Source: Ulvibacter litoralis
Lineage (GTDB): Bacteria > Bacteroidota > Bacteroidia > Flavobacteriales > Flavobacteriaceae
Direction of reading: 5' to 3'
Length of the DNA: 64,000 nucleotides
NCBI RefSeq assembly: GCF_900102055.1
Contig: NZ_FNBA01000002.1
Location: 124,001-188,000 of the forward strand
Positions 43,633-51,399 of the stretch are shown in pieces. The first letter of the stretch is position 1; every line of letters starts with the position of its first letter. Under the pieces are notes generated by a model. That model was not told the origin of the DNA, did not search any database, and saw only the letters and a program-made list of their open reading frames with translations. A program made the position numbers and the translations under genes.

Positions 43633-44526
43633 ATGCGTAAACTAATTGTCGTTTTATCACTTTGCTTATCTACTTCAATAATGGCTCAAGACTATAAACC
43701 ATTATTAGATATCTATAATGAATGGCATTTTACGGGCTGTAATTTTGGGTGCTTAACCGATACCTATTATACCAATGGAGATACAATAGTGAATGGTGTT
43801 GGGTATAAGGTGTTGGATGGCTATCATTTTATTTCAAGAAGTTTTTTGCTTCGAGAAGAGGTGAACACCAAAACAGTCTTTTTAAATTTTGTCCAGCCTT
43901 CTGGTAATAACGAGTATTTATTGTATAATTTTTCATTAAATGTGGGCGACTCTATCGATATGAAAAATCCAATCAGTCCGTTCCCGACACATGCAGGGTA
44001 TTATCGGTTAGACTCTATTATAAATAGGCCTTTGGTAGATGGCAATGAGTACCGTCATTTTTACTTGTCACCATCAGAGTCGAATACTGTTAGTACAACA
44101 AATGCGGTTTGGGTTGAAGGAGTAGGTTCGTTATCATTAATAAATGCACCAAGTGGTGAACCAGATATTAATCAAGGGGGGCATTTAAGTTGCTTTTTTA
44201 AGAACGGTGAACTGTTTTATTCCAATTTAGATTCAATTTCGGCTTGTGAACCTGTCATTGTGTTAGGCACTGAAGCATTTACAAAACCACTAAGTGAAGT
44301 AACACTTGTAGCAAATTCCTCTACAAAACAATACCAACTTTATAATGCTGAAAAGGTTCGATTTATAGATGTTTTTGATGTTAATGGCAGAAGACTCGAT
44401 GCTTTAGAAAATACGGGGCAAAAAGAAATACAGCTTCAATTTTCTCAATACAAGGCTGGAATTTATATTGTTGTAGCATATACCAAAGCCTTTGAGAAAC
44501 GAACTTTTAAGATGGTTCTTAAGTAG
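43633..44526 (+). CDS. Secreted protein with type IX secretion C-terminal sorting domain
   Basis: 297 residues. Signal peptide ending at TSIMAQ (about residue 19). The middle part (20-215) matches no domain I recognise. It has Cys residues in GCNFGCLTD and repeated aromatic strands. The last 75 residues are a type A T9SS sorting domain: VRFIDVFDVNGRRLDALE and FSQYKAGIYIVVAYTKAF, ending KMVLK. It should be exported through T9SS and held at the surface or released. Single-gene unit, convergent with the Crp/Fnr gene. Confidence 0.85.
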   Translation: MRKLIVVLSLCLSTSIMAQDYKPLLDIYNEWHFTGCNFGCLTDTYYTNGDTIVNGVGYKVLDGYHFISRSFLLREEVNTKTVFLNFVQPSGNNEYLLYNFSLNVGDSIDMKNPISPFPTHAGYYRLDSIINRPLVDGNEYRHFYLSPSESNTVSTTNAVWVEGVGSLSLINAPSGEPDINQGGHLSCFFKNGELFYSNLDSISACEPVIVLGTEAFTKPLSEVTLVANSSTKQYQLYNAEKVRFIDVFDVNGRRLDALENTGQKEIQLQFSQYKAGIYIVVAYTKAFEKRTFKMVLK

Positions 44527-44553
44527 GTTGTTTCAGAATTTACTCGATAGCTT

Positions 44554-45234
44554 CTAATAAAAATTTGCTATTTGAATAAGGCGTTCAATGTTTAGCAATT
44601 GAATTTTACGTCCATCGGTCGCAATAAGCTTATCATGTTTAAAATCGTGAAGCACGCGAGCCAATGTTTCAATTACAGTACCAGCCATATTTGCTAAATC
44701 GGAACGAGAGAGCATGATGTAGGTATTCGGAACATCTTTCACTTTGTATTTATCGTGTAAAATTAGCAAATTGAGAGCTACTCGTTCTCTTACGGTACGT
44801 TGCGACAGTACAGCCATAAGATTTGCTAAAACACTAAACTCATGGCTCAAATTTTTCAAAAGCAATCGTGAAAAAGAGGAAGAGCTTTTTAGAATCTCAT
44901 TAAAATCTCTGATGGTAATAAAGGAAATGATAGAATTTTCGATGGCGACAGCTGTATCTCCATAAGTGCTTTCGCTTAAAACAGATGAATACCCAAAAAA
45001 CTCGCCTGCGTTATAGATGTAAATGATTTGTTCCCGTCCATCATTGTCCATTTTGTATTTTTTTACTTTCCCACTTTGTAAATAAAAAATACCCGATGGC
45101 AATGTTCCTTCTGTGAATATAGGTTGGTTTTTACGATACTTTTTGTCAGTCATTATCTTTTCAAGCAACACCTTATCTTCTGAAGGCAATTCGCTTAAAA
45201 TATTTTGACTGTTGAATGTGAATTTAGTAATCAT
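44554..45234 (-). CDS. Crp/Fnr family regulator without Fe-S cysteines, copy 1
   Basis: 226 residues. The cyclic-nucleotide-type barrel (about 18-120) shows FTEGTLPSGIFYLQSGKVKK and YNAGEFFGYSSVLSESTYGD. A dimer helix follows, then the HTH at about 174-200 (LSRSDLANMAGTVIETLARV). The recognition helix has the E..xR pattern of FNR, fitting TGA/TCA half sites. There are no Cys residues, so it is not an Fe-S sensor. It is divergent from pckA, and a matching palindrome lies between the two. Confidence 0.92.
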   Translation of the reverse strand: MITKFTFNSQNILSELPSEDKVLLEKIMTDKKYRKNQPIFTEGTLPSGIFYLQSGKVKKYKMDNDGREQIIYIYNAGEFFGYSSVLSESTYGDTAVAIENSIISFITIRDFNEILKSSSSFSRLLLKNLSHEFSVLANLMAVLSQRTVRERVALNLLILHDKYKVKDVPNTYIMLSRSDLANMAGTVIETLARVLHDFKHDKLIATDGRKIQLLNIERLIQIANFY

Positions 45235-45244
45235 ACGCGCGTTT

Positions 45245-45252
45245 CAAAGTTA
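45245..45252 (-). promoter_or_regulatory. -7 element of the Crp/Fnr gene (minus strand)
   Basis: Read on the minus strand this is TAACTTTG, an exact TAnnTTTG, ending 10 bp before the start at 45234. Confidence 0.55.
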
Positions 45253-45279
45253 CGTCTTATTTATTTTTTAATCTAAAAT

Positions 45280-45293
45280 TTGACTTAAATCAA
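45280..45293. promoter_or_regulatory. FNR-like palindrome between the Crp/Fnr gene and pckA
   Basis: TTGACTTAAATCAA differs from the FNR consensus TTGATnnnnATCAA at one base, and the flanks AAA/TTT extend the symmetry. Its core fits TGAYYTARRTCA found at four or five other promoters here. The centre is 51.5 bp from the pckA -7 element, like a class I activator site. Confidence 0.7.
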
Positions 45294-45337
45294 ATTTAAG
45301 TAAGGTTCTAATCAAGGCATACAAAAAGGAAGCGTGG

Positions 45338-45345
45338 TAGCTTTG
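45338..45345 (+). promoter_or_regulatory. -7 element of pckA
   Basis: TAGCTTTG, an exact TAnnTTTG, ends 13 bp before the ATG at 45359. No TTG at -33, which suits an activated promoter. Confidence 0.6.
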
Positions 45346-45358
45346 TAGCAACAATTAA

Positions 45359-46975
45359 ATGATCATTTCTATGAAAAAAATTGAACAATTAAACGCACTT
45401 GGAATTCAACCAACAAAAGAATATTTCTGGAATTTACCAGTTTCTAAATTAGTTACACATACGCTTCAAAAAGAACAAGGGGTATTAACTAGTACGGGAG
45501 CTCTAGCTTGTGATACAGGTGAGTTTACTGGGCGATCTCCAAAAGACAAGTACATCGTAAAAGATGCTATTACTGAAGGTTCTATCTGGTGGGGAGATGT
45601 AAATCATCCGTTTTCTACTGAAGATTTTGATCGTTTGTACGATCGTGTTACTTCATTTCTTTCAACTAGTGAACTTTATATTAAAGATGTTCAAGCAGGA
45701 AGTAAAAAAGACTACCAATTAAACGTTCGAGTTATTACACAAACCCCTTGGCAAAGTTTATTTGCGAACAATCTTTTTTTAAGACCTTCGGAAAATGAAT
45801 TGGAAACGTTTGAACATGAGTGGCTTATTTTGGCTGCGCCAGAATTTATGGCAGACCCAAAGATTGATAATACAAGACAACACAATTTTACAATTATTAA
45901 TTTCACGAAAAAAGTAATCCTAATAGGAGGGAGTGCTTATACAGGGGAAATTAAAAAAGGAATTTTCACAATATTAAATTATATATTACCACATAACAAA
46001 AATGTACTATCTATGCATTGCTCTGCTAATATAGGGGAAGATGGAAATACAGCAGTCTTTTTCGGATTATCGGGAACAGGAAAAACAACCTTGTCTGCAG
46101 ATCCTTCCAGAGCGCTTATTGGGGACGATGAACACGGTTGGGATTCTGAAAGCGTGTTTAATTTTGAAGGTGGATGTTATGCAAAATGCGTTAACTTAAG
46201 TGAAGAAAAAGAACCACAAATATTTTCTGCAGTACGATTTGGAACACTGCTTGAAAATGTGCGTTTTTATAAAGATTCGGATGTTGTAGATTACGATAAT
46301 GTAACCGTTACTGAAAACACAAGAGCTGCGTATCCTATTAATTTTATTGACAATGCGACAAATCCATCTATTGGAGGAGCTCCTAAAAATATTTTCTTTC
46401 TAACCTGTGATGCTTTTGGTGTATTGCCTCCAATTTCGAAATTAACTGTAGGACAGGCGATGTATCATTTTATTTCTGGATATACCGCAAAAGTAGCAGG
46501 AACTGAAGCGGGTATTACAGAACCACAAACTACTTTCTCCGCTTGTTTTGGGGAACCTTTTTTACCGCTTCATCCTACAAAATATGCTGAGTTATTAGGG
46601 CAAAAACTAAAAGGAGATAATGTTAATGTATGGCTTGTAAATACAGGATGGTCTGGTGGTGCTTATGGAATTGGAGAACGTATCAAATTAAAATACACCA
46701 GAGCCATGATTACTGCTGTTCTTAACGGAAAATTAGACCAAGTAGATTATGTAAAGCATAGTGTTTTTGGGTTGCAAATGCCAACAACATGTGAAGGTGT
46801 GCCTTCAGGGATTTTAAGTCCAAAAAATACTTGGGAAAATAAAGAGGAGTATGATGAAACTGCCGATAAACTTGCAGCACAATTCAATGAAAACTTTAAA
46901 ATGTACGAGTCGTTCGCAAATGAAGAAATTCGCTCCGGAGCACCTAAGGTAAACGCAACTCTTGAAAAAGCGTAA
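45359..46975 (+). CDS. pckA: Phosphoenolpyruvate carboxykinase (ATP)
   Basis: 538 residues, the usual ATP-type length. Seen: TGEFTGRSPKDKYIV (about 50-65), P-loop GLSGTGKTTLSAD (about 238-250), DDEHGWDSESVFNFEGG with metal Asp residues, and ENTRAAYPINFI. It turns oxaloacetate into PEP in gluconeogenesis, or runs in reverse as an anaplerotic step. A second in-frame ATG is at 45371. Sits alone with an FNR-like site upstream and a small Cys-rich gene 3 bp downstream. Confidence 0.96.
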   Translation: MIISMKKIEQLNALGIQPTKEYFWNLPVSKLVTHTLQKEQGVLTSTGALACDTGEFTGRSPKDKYIVKDAITEGSIWWGDVNHPFSTEDFDRLYDRVTSFLSTSELYIKDVQAGSKKDYQLNVRVITQTPWQSLFANNLFLRPSENELETFEHEWLILAAPEFMADPKIDNTRQHNFTIINFTKKVILIGGSAYTGEIKKGIFTILNYILPHNKNVLSMHCSANIGEDGNTAVFFGLSGTGKTTLSADPSRALIGDDEHGWDSESVFNFEGGCYAKCVNLSEEKEPQIFSAVRFGTLLENVRFYKDSDVVDYDNVTVTENTRAAYPINFIDNATNPSIGGAPKNIFFLTCDAFGVLPPISKLTVGQAMYHFISGYTAKVAGTEAGITEPQTTFSACFGEPFLPLHPTKYAELLGQKLKGDNVNVWLVNTGWSGGAYGIGERIKLKYTRAMITAVLNGKLDQVDYVKHSVFGLQMPTTCEGVPSGILSPKNTWENKEEYDETADKLAAQFNENFKMYESFANEEIRSGAPKVNATLEKA

Positions 46976-46978
46976 TGC

Positions 46979-47191
46979 ATGGTGAAAATTAGTACCGAAG
47001 CTATAATGAGCTGTCCTGTCTGTGGTTTTACCTATAAAAAACAAATGCCACAGATAGGGAAGCATATAAATAGTAAATGTGTTTCCTGTCACACTGTTTA
47101 TGGAATTAACAACGCGAGCGATTGTTGCGTTTATTGCAAATACAGTGATGTAACATGTCCTAAAACACAAAAACAAAACAATAAAAAATGA
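46979..47191 (+). CDS. Small GDCCVxC-type cysteine-rich protein
   Basis: 70 residues with eight Cys: CPVC near residue 12, CVSC near 34, then SDCCVYCKYSDVTCP near 47-61. The last motif is the hallmark of the GDCCVxC family, whose members sometimes carry selenocysteine; here all positions are Cys and Gly is Ser. Function unknown; metal binding or redox is likely from the Cys pairs. It is 3 bp after pckA and overlaps gcvH by 4 bp, so the four are an operon. Confidence 0.8.
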   Translation: MVKISTEAIMSCPVCGFTYKKQMPQIGKHINSKCVSCHTVYGINNASDCCVYCKYSDVTCPKTQKQNNKK

Positions 47192-47568
47192 AAATACCGT
47201 CAAATTTATTATATACAAACGACCACGAATGGTTGCGAATTGAAGATGATATCGCCTACATCGGAATTACAGATTTTGCGCAAAGCGAATTAGGAGATAT
47301 TGTTTATGTTGAAATTGAAACTGTGGATGAACAATTACAAAAAAATGATGTTTTTGGTACGGTGGAAGCCGTAAAAACAGTCTCAGATCTTTTTCTTCCG
47401 GTACGTGGTATCGTTTTAGAACTAAACCCAAAATTAGAGTCTAATCCTGAATTAGTAAATGAAGATCCTTATGGGGAAGGCTGGATGATTAAATTGAAAA
47501 TGGAAGCAGATACAGATCTTGAAGGGTTATTGAAAGCAGATGCGTATGCATTGCTAATAGGTTCTTAA
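47188..47568 (+). CDS. gcvH: Glycine cleavage system H protein
   Basis: 126 residues. Lipoyl domain with the lipoylated Lys in VFGTVEAVKTVSDLFLPVRG (about 52-71) and the end motif NEDPYGEGWMIKLKM. GcvH shuttles the aminomethyl group between P, T and L proteins. No gcvP or gcvT gene is in the window, and this copy sits with pckA, so it may serve a lipoyl-relay role or be a second H protein. Confidence 0.93.
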   Translation: MKIPSNLLYTNDHEWLRIEDDIAYIGITDFAQSELGDIVYVEIETVDEQLQKNDVFGTVEAVKTVSDLFLPVRGIVLELNPKLESNPELVNEDPYGEGWMIKLKMEADTDLEGLLKADAYALLIGS

Positions 47569-47590
47569 AGCATATTTAAACAATACCAAA

Positions 47591-47965
47591 ATGCTGCAAG
47601 TTCCTAAAAATAGATATTACACAAAAGACCATTTATGGTTGCAAAAAATCGGGATCTATGATTTTTATGTCGGAATTACTGATTTTGGTCAAAAAGAACT
47701 TGGAACTATTGATTTAATTGAACTCACCCCAAAGAAGAAACTACTTAAAGAGGGGACTTCTTGGGGTGTTGTATATGGTATTAATAACATACTTAATTTA
47801 ATGACACCCTTTGATTGTGTAATTCTAGAACGCAATGAAGAATTGCAGAAACATATCACGTATATAAATACAGCTCCCTACAAATATTGGTTTGCAATTT
47901 TATCATCAAAAATTGAAACTGCTTCTTTATTAACTTATCAAGAGTATAAAGAACTCACTCAATGA
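47591..47965 (+). CDS. Degenerate GcvH paralogue without the lipoyl lysine
   Basis: 124 residues. It aligns along its length with GcvH: YYTKDHLWLQKIG against YTNDHEWLRIEDD, VGITDFGQKELGTIDLIEL, and NTAPYKYWFAIL in place of NEDPYGEGWMIKL. The segment around the lipoylation site reads SWGVVYGINNILNLMTPF, with Asn where Lys is needed. It cannot be lipoylated there. It begins 22 bp after gcvH, so it looks like a tandem duplicate that diverged. Perhaps a regulatory or structural partner. Confidence 0.82.
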   Translation: MLQVPKNRYYTKDHLWLQKIGIYDFYVGITDFGQKELGTIDLIELTPKKKLLKEGTSWGVVYGINNILNLMTPFDCVILERNEELQKHITYINTAPYKYWFAILSSKIETASLLTYQEYKELTQ

Positions 47966-48019
47966 TGTTTTATTTTTTTACCCATTTTAAACTATTCAAA
48001 AAAAATAATTTAGATTAAT

Positions 48020-48253
48020 ATGAATGAGCTATGCGATTCTGTTAGTAAACAAAAGGAAGTTTTAGTAGCGCAAGGAGTAGAAAAACTTAAAATATTAGGT
48101 TTTTCAAAGGTTACAATTCATACTATTTTGAAAGATGAAATGTATCAACTTTATTTTTTAAGTTTTTTGAATAGCAAATCGAATTGTAATAATAATGAAA
48201 TTATTGCCATAAACGAATTGAAAGCTCTTATTCTAAAGGTTCTTAAGGTGTAA
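48020..48253 (+). CDS. Hypothetical 77-residue protein
   Basis: 77 residues, not recognised. A helical N-terminal half (SVSKQKEVLVAQGVEKLKIL) and a hydrophobic C-terminal helix (INELKALILKVLKV). It is 54 bp after the GcvH-like gene on the same strand, with an A-rich leader before ATG, and ends 3 bp before the convergent SulP gene. Coding status is plausible but not certain. Confidence 0.55.
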   Translation: MNELCDSVSKQKEVLVAQGVEKLKILGFSKVTIHTILKDEMYQLYFLSFLNSKSNCNNNEIIAINELKALILKVLKV

Positions 48254-48256
48254 CCC

Positions 48257-49906
48257 TTATAAACTTTCTTTTGCTTTCTCAATGGCTAAATGAATCTTTT
48301 CAACAACCATTTCTTTTTCAATAAAATTGAAGACTTCATTCTTCTTGAAATCTTTCCGAAGCGGTTTTCCAACTCCTGAAATAATCACCTTTATTTTTTT
48401 CTTCTTATACGTTTTTATAATCTCTTTTATGCTCTGGTATCCCGTTGCGTCAATTAAGGGCACATAGCGCATTCGTATAATAATAACCTTTGGCTGTTCA
48501 TGGGTATTGGTAATGGTTTCCTGAAATTGCTTTGCTGCTCCAAAAAATAAAGGACCATTAATCTCATATAGAAGAACCCCTTTTGGGATGTCTAAAAGTT
48601 CTTCATCAAAAAGGTGTTCTTTGTTACCGTTTTCAGATGAAAACCCCTGAATATGGATCGATTCACTCATTCGTTTCATAAAAATAAAACTAGAAAGTAC
48701 GATTCCAATTTCAATCGCAATCACCAAATCAAAAATAACTGTAAGAAAGAAAGTAGTGAGTAAAATGATAATATCCATTCGATTCCCTTTCAAGATAGAT
48801 CTAAATTGTTTCCACTCACTCATATGGTACGCAACAACCACTAAAATTCCAGCTAAGCATGACATAGGAATTAACTTTGCGTAAGGAGCCACAAGGAGCA
48901 TTATGGCTAATAATACTAGGGAGTGAACAATACCTGCGATGGGTGTTCTTCCTCCATTTTTGACATTAGTAGCAGTTCTGGCAATTGCTCCCGTAGCAGG
49001 AATACCCCCAAAGAGCGATGACATGATGTTTGCGGCTCCTTGTGCCACTAGTTCCATATTGGAGCGGTGTTTTCCTCCTATCATAGAATCTGACACCACA
49101 GCAGATAGAAGAGATTCTATACCTCCTAAAATAGCTATGGCAAATGCAGGTTGAATAAGTGCTTGGATGGTGTCAAAATTTACATTGGGAATGTGAGGAA
49201 GTCCTAATTTATTAGGGATTGCCCCAAAATTACTTTCAATGGTATCTACCGGAATGTCAAAAAGCACAACAAGAATAGTGGAAGCAACTATGGCAACGAT
49301 AGATCCAGGTATTTTTTTTACTAGTTTTTGAAAATAAAGAGTTATGAATATAGTGGCAACGGCTATTCCAACGGCATACCAATTTATGGTGTGAAAATTG
49401 GCTGCGTAGACCACCCACTTATCAATAAAATTTGCAGGAACCTTACTAATATGAAGTCCGAAAAAGTCATTAATTTGAGAAGAGAAAATAATGAGAGCGA
49501 TACCGCTTGTAAAACCTACAATAAGCGAATATGGGATGTATTTTAATAGGTTTCCAAGACGCGCCAAGCCAAAGCCAATCATGATAAAACCAGCCATAAA
49601 AGTGGCGATGATTAATCCGTCGGGTCCAAATTCTTGAATGATACCGTAAACAATCACAATAAAAGCACCTGTAGGGCCGCCAATTTGAACGCGACTTCCT
49701 CCAAATGTTGAAATAATAATTCCCGCTATTATTGCTGTTATAATTCCTTTTTCAGGCGATACTCCAGAGGCAATTGCAAATGCAATAGCCAAGGGCAATG
49801 CTACAATACCTACAATTAATCCTGAAAGTACATCTTTTGTAAAAGTTTCTTTTGAAATTCCCTCTTTCAGAAGAGAGAACAATTTTGGGGTAAACTCTTT
49901 TCGCAT
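48257..49906 (-). CDS. SulP family anion transporter with STAS domain
   Basis: 549 residues. A 12-14 segment membrane domain: TKDVLSGLIVGIVALPLAIA (about 23), GGSRVQIGGPTGAFIVIVYG (about 68) and GGIPATGAIARTATNVKNGG (about 295). A cytoplasmic STAS domain covers about 435-545, with LIDATGYQSIKEII at the conserved loop. Substrates in this family are sulfate, bicarbonate or dicarboxylates. It is 34 bp downstream of DUF983 and probably co-transcribed with it. Confidence 0.92.
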   Translation of the reverse strand: MRKEFTPKLFSLLKEGISKETFTKDVLSGLIVGIVALPLAIAFAIASGVSPEKGIITAIIAGIIISTFGGSRVQIGGPTGAFIVIVYGIIQEFGPDGLIIATFMAGFIMIGFGLARLGNLLKYIPYSLIVGFTSGIALIIFSSQINDFFGLHISKVPANFIDKWVVYAANFHTINWYAVGIAVATIFITLYFQKLVKKIPGSIVAIVASTILVVLFDIPVDTIESNFGAIPNKLGLPHIPNVNFDTIQALIQPAFAIAILGGIESLLSAVVSDSMIGGKHRSNMELVAQGAANIMSSLFGGIPATGAIARTATNVKNGGRTPIAGIVHSLVLLAIMLLVAPYAKLIPMSCLAGILVVVAYHMSEWKQFRSILKGNRMDIIILLTTFFLTVIFDLVIAIEIGIVLSSFIFMKRMSESIHIQGFSSENGNKEHLFDEELLDIPKGVLLYEINGPLFFGAAKQFQETITNTHEQPKVIIIRMRYVPLIDATGYQSIKEIIKTYKKKKIKVIISGVGKPLRKDFKKNEVFNFIEKEMVVEKIHLAIEKAKESL

Positions 49907-49940
49907 GCCTACTGTTTTTTTGTTACAATTGAATTGATAT

Positions 49941-50315
49941 TTATTTAGCTTGATAGTCTATATTCATATTCAATAGAATTGCCCTCGCAATACGCATTAA
50001 TGGAACTTGTAACATAAAACTAAAGAGTATTATAAAAGGGTACATGAACTTGAAAAAATAATGCATACTATCTAATGAAAAGCCTAAGAGTAATAATGGA
50101 ATAAAAATTAGGAGTACAATAGGGTAGCTAATCCATAATGCCGCCGTGTAAAAACCAGGTTCTAATTTAAAATCTTGCTCGCAATGCGGACACTTATCGG
50201 GCATTTTCAAGATATCTTTATACACAAATAATCCTGGACTACAGAATAAATCTCCAATTTGGCAGCGAGGACATTTTAATTTTAATATACTGTACAGTTT
50301 ATTTCCTCTTTTCAT
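49941..50315 (-). CDS. DUF983 membrane protein with two zinc-ribbon-like Cys pairs
   Basis: 124 residues. N-terminal CPRC (about 15-18) and CPHC (about 43-46) could bind one metal ion. Two membrane segments follow (about 57-80 and 88-112). DUF983 has no set function; it occurs near respiratory and anion-transport genes. Its promoter shares a palindrome with the divergent Crp/Fnr gene. Confidence 0.85.
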   Translation of the reverse strand: MKRGNKLYSILKLKCPRCQIGDLFCSPGLFVYKDILKMPDKCPHCEQDFKLEPGFYTAALWISYPIVLLIFIPLLLLGFSLDSMHYFFKFMYPFIILFSFMLQVPLMRIARAILLNMNIDYQAK

Positions 50316-50343
50316 GGATGATTACCCCCTTTTTAATGAAAAG

Positions 50344-50351
50344 CAAATGTA
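50344..50351 (-). promoter_or_regulatory. -7 element of DUF983-sulP (minus strand)
   Basis: On the minus strand it reads TACATTTG, an exact TAnnTTTG, whose first base is 28.5 bp from the centre of the palindrome at 50369-50390. Confidence 0.6.
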
Positions 50352-50368
50352 CGATAAATGTTATTTTT

Positions 50369-50390
50369 AAACATAACAAATGTTATGTTT
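50369..50390. promoter_or_regulatory. Perfect palindrome shared by two divergent promoters
   Basis: AAACATAACA, two bases AA, then TGTTATGTTT: 10-bp perfect arms. The inner part ATAAC-AAAT-GTTAT has the 5-4-5 layout of Fnr-type sites. Its centre is 28.5 bp from the first base of both the DUF983 and the Crp/Fnr -7 elements, so one bound dimer could act on both promoters. Confidence 0.7.
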
Positions 50391-50407
50391 TTACTTTTGT
50401 TTTATTC

Positions 50408-50415
50408 TATATTTG
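50408..50415 (+). promoter_or_regulatory. -7 element of the second Crp/Fnr gene
   Basis: TATATTTG, an exact TAnnTTTG, ends 4 bp before the ATG at 50420. The mRNA would be leaderless or nearly so. Confidence 0.65.
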
Positions 50416-50419
50416 TGCT

Positions 50420-51112
50420 ATGAAAAGTTTTTATTCACGATTTGATTTTCAAAGCAACTTGTTATTTGAAGCGTTAACCACTGCTGAAAAAAAGACAGTG
50501 TACAATGCAATGGAGTCTTTAAGTATCAAGAAAGGAAGTCTTTTGTTTTATGAAGAAGGAATCCCTACAGGAATCTTTCAAATTAAAAAAGGGAAAGCTA
50601 AAAAGATCAAAAAGGGGTTTTCTGGATCAGAACAAATATTTTACATCTATACAACGGGCGATGTTTTAGGTTATCATGCTTTATTTGGTGAAGAACGGTA
50701 TCAAGATTCTTGTGAAGCATTGGAAGACTTAGAAGTAAATTTTATAGCAAAGGATGTTTTTTTTCAACTATTAAAAAGCATTCCTAGGTTGCAACAAACA
50801 TTTATAAAAAATATTGGTCACGAGTTTGGAGTATTAGCCAATATTATAGCTGTACTTGCCCAAAAAAATCTAAACGCACGATTGGCTATTAACTTACTCA
50901 TTTTAAACAATCGATTTCAAAAGCAATACAAAGCGGGGAGTGGTATCGACCTAACACGAGAGGATTTAGCAAATGTGATAGGTACTTCGCCCGAAAGTTT
51001 AGGAAGATGTCTAAAATACTTTAAAGATCAAGGGAGTATCGAAGTGGATAAAAGAGTGATTTACATAAAAAATGAAGAATCCCTATTCCAACTATTGAAT
51101 AGTTCTAGTTAA
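50420..51112 (+). CDS. Crp/Fnr family regulator, copy 2
   Basis: 230 residues from ATG 50420. The frame stays open for 34 codons upstream, but that part runs through the promoter and palindrome, so it is not coding. Barrel with LFYEEGIPTGIFQIKKGKAK and YTTGDVLGYHALFGEERYQD; HTH LTREDLANVIGTSPESLGRC (about 178-198). The domain order and the motif HEFGVLANIIAVLAQ match copy 1 at 44554. Only one Cys is present, in the HTH, so it is not an Fe-S sensor. Probably autoregulated through the palindrome at 50369. Confidence 0.92.
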   Translation: MKSFYSRFDFQSNLLFEALTTAEKKTVYNAMESLSIKKGSLLFYEEGIPTGIFQIKKGKAKKIKKGFSGSEQIFYIYTTGDVLGYHALFGEERYQDSCEALEDLEVNFIAKDVFFQLLKSIPRLQQTFIKNIGHEFGVLANIIAVLAQKNLNARLAINLLILNNRFQKQYKAGSGIDLTREDLANVIGTSPESLGRCLKYFKDQGSIEVDKRVIYIKNEESLFQLLNSSS

Positions 51113-51142
51113 AAAACACTACATAATTTCTGTTTAAAACAA

Positions 51143-51176
51143 AAAACCTTGCAAATCATTTGATTTACAAGGTTTT
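51143..51176. terminator. Bidirectional terminator between crp and tRNA-Pro
   Basis: AAAACCTTG (51143-51151) pairs with CAAGGTTTT (51168-51176), and AAATC/GATTT extends the stem inside. A on the left and T on the right fit termination in both directions, for the convergent Crp/Fnr and tRNA genes. Confidence 0.75.
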
Positions 51177-51186
51177 GGTTTTTTCG

Positions 51187-51261
51187 TCGGGGTGGCAGGA
51201 TTCGAACCTGCGACCTCCTGCTCCCAAAGCAGGCGCGATGACCGGGCTACGCTACACCCCG
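51187..51261 (-). tRNA. tRNA-Pro (anticodon TGG)
   Basis: On the minus strand the acceptor stem CGGGGTG/CACCCCG closes a cloverleaf. Anticodon stem CCTGC/GCAGG surrounds loop TTTGGGA, giving TGG, and the T arm reads GGTTCGAATCC. The discriminator base is A and CCA is not encoded. Confidence 0.96.
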
Positions 51262-51399
51262 AAAAAACGTGAGTGCAAAAGTAACCAAATTTTATTGTTC
51301 TGCAAGTACAATTCATTTTATTTCAAAACTATTTTAAATCTTAAAATTCCTTCTTGTGCTATTGTGGGACAACCCTTATATTTATACAAATATTTTTTT

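Noticed and set aside
44527-44553. Terminator between the T9SS-sorted gene and the Crp/Fnr gene
   Set aside because: No inverted repeat is visible in the 27-bp convergent gap.
50318-50419. 34-codon N-terminal extension of the second Crp/Fnr protein
   Set aside because: The stretch contains the promoter and the palindrome, and the family start fits ATG 50420.
51160-51399. 80-codon upstream extension of the biotin carrier gene
   Set aside because: It runs antisense through tRNA-Pro and a terminator; the family start is ATG 51400.
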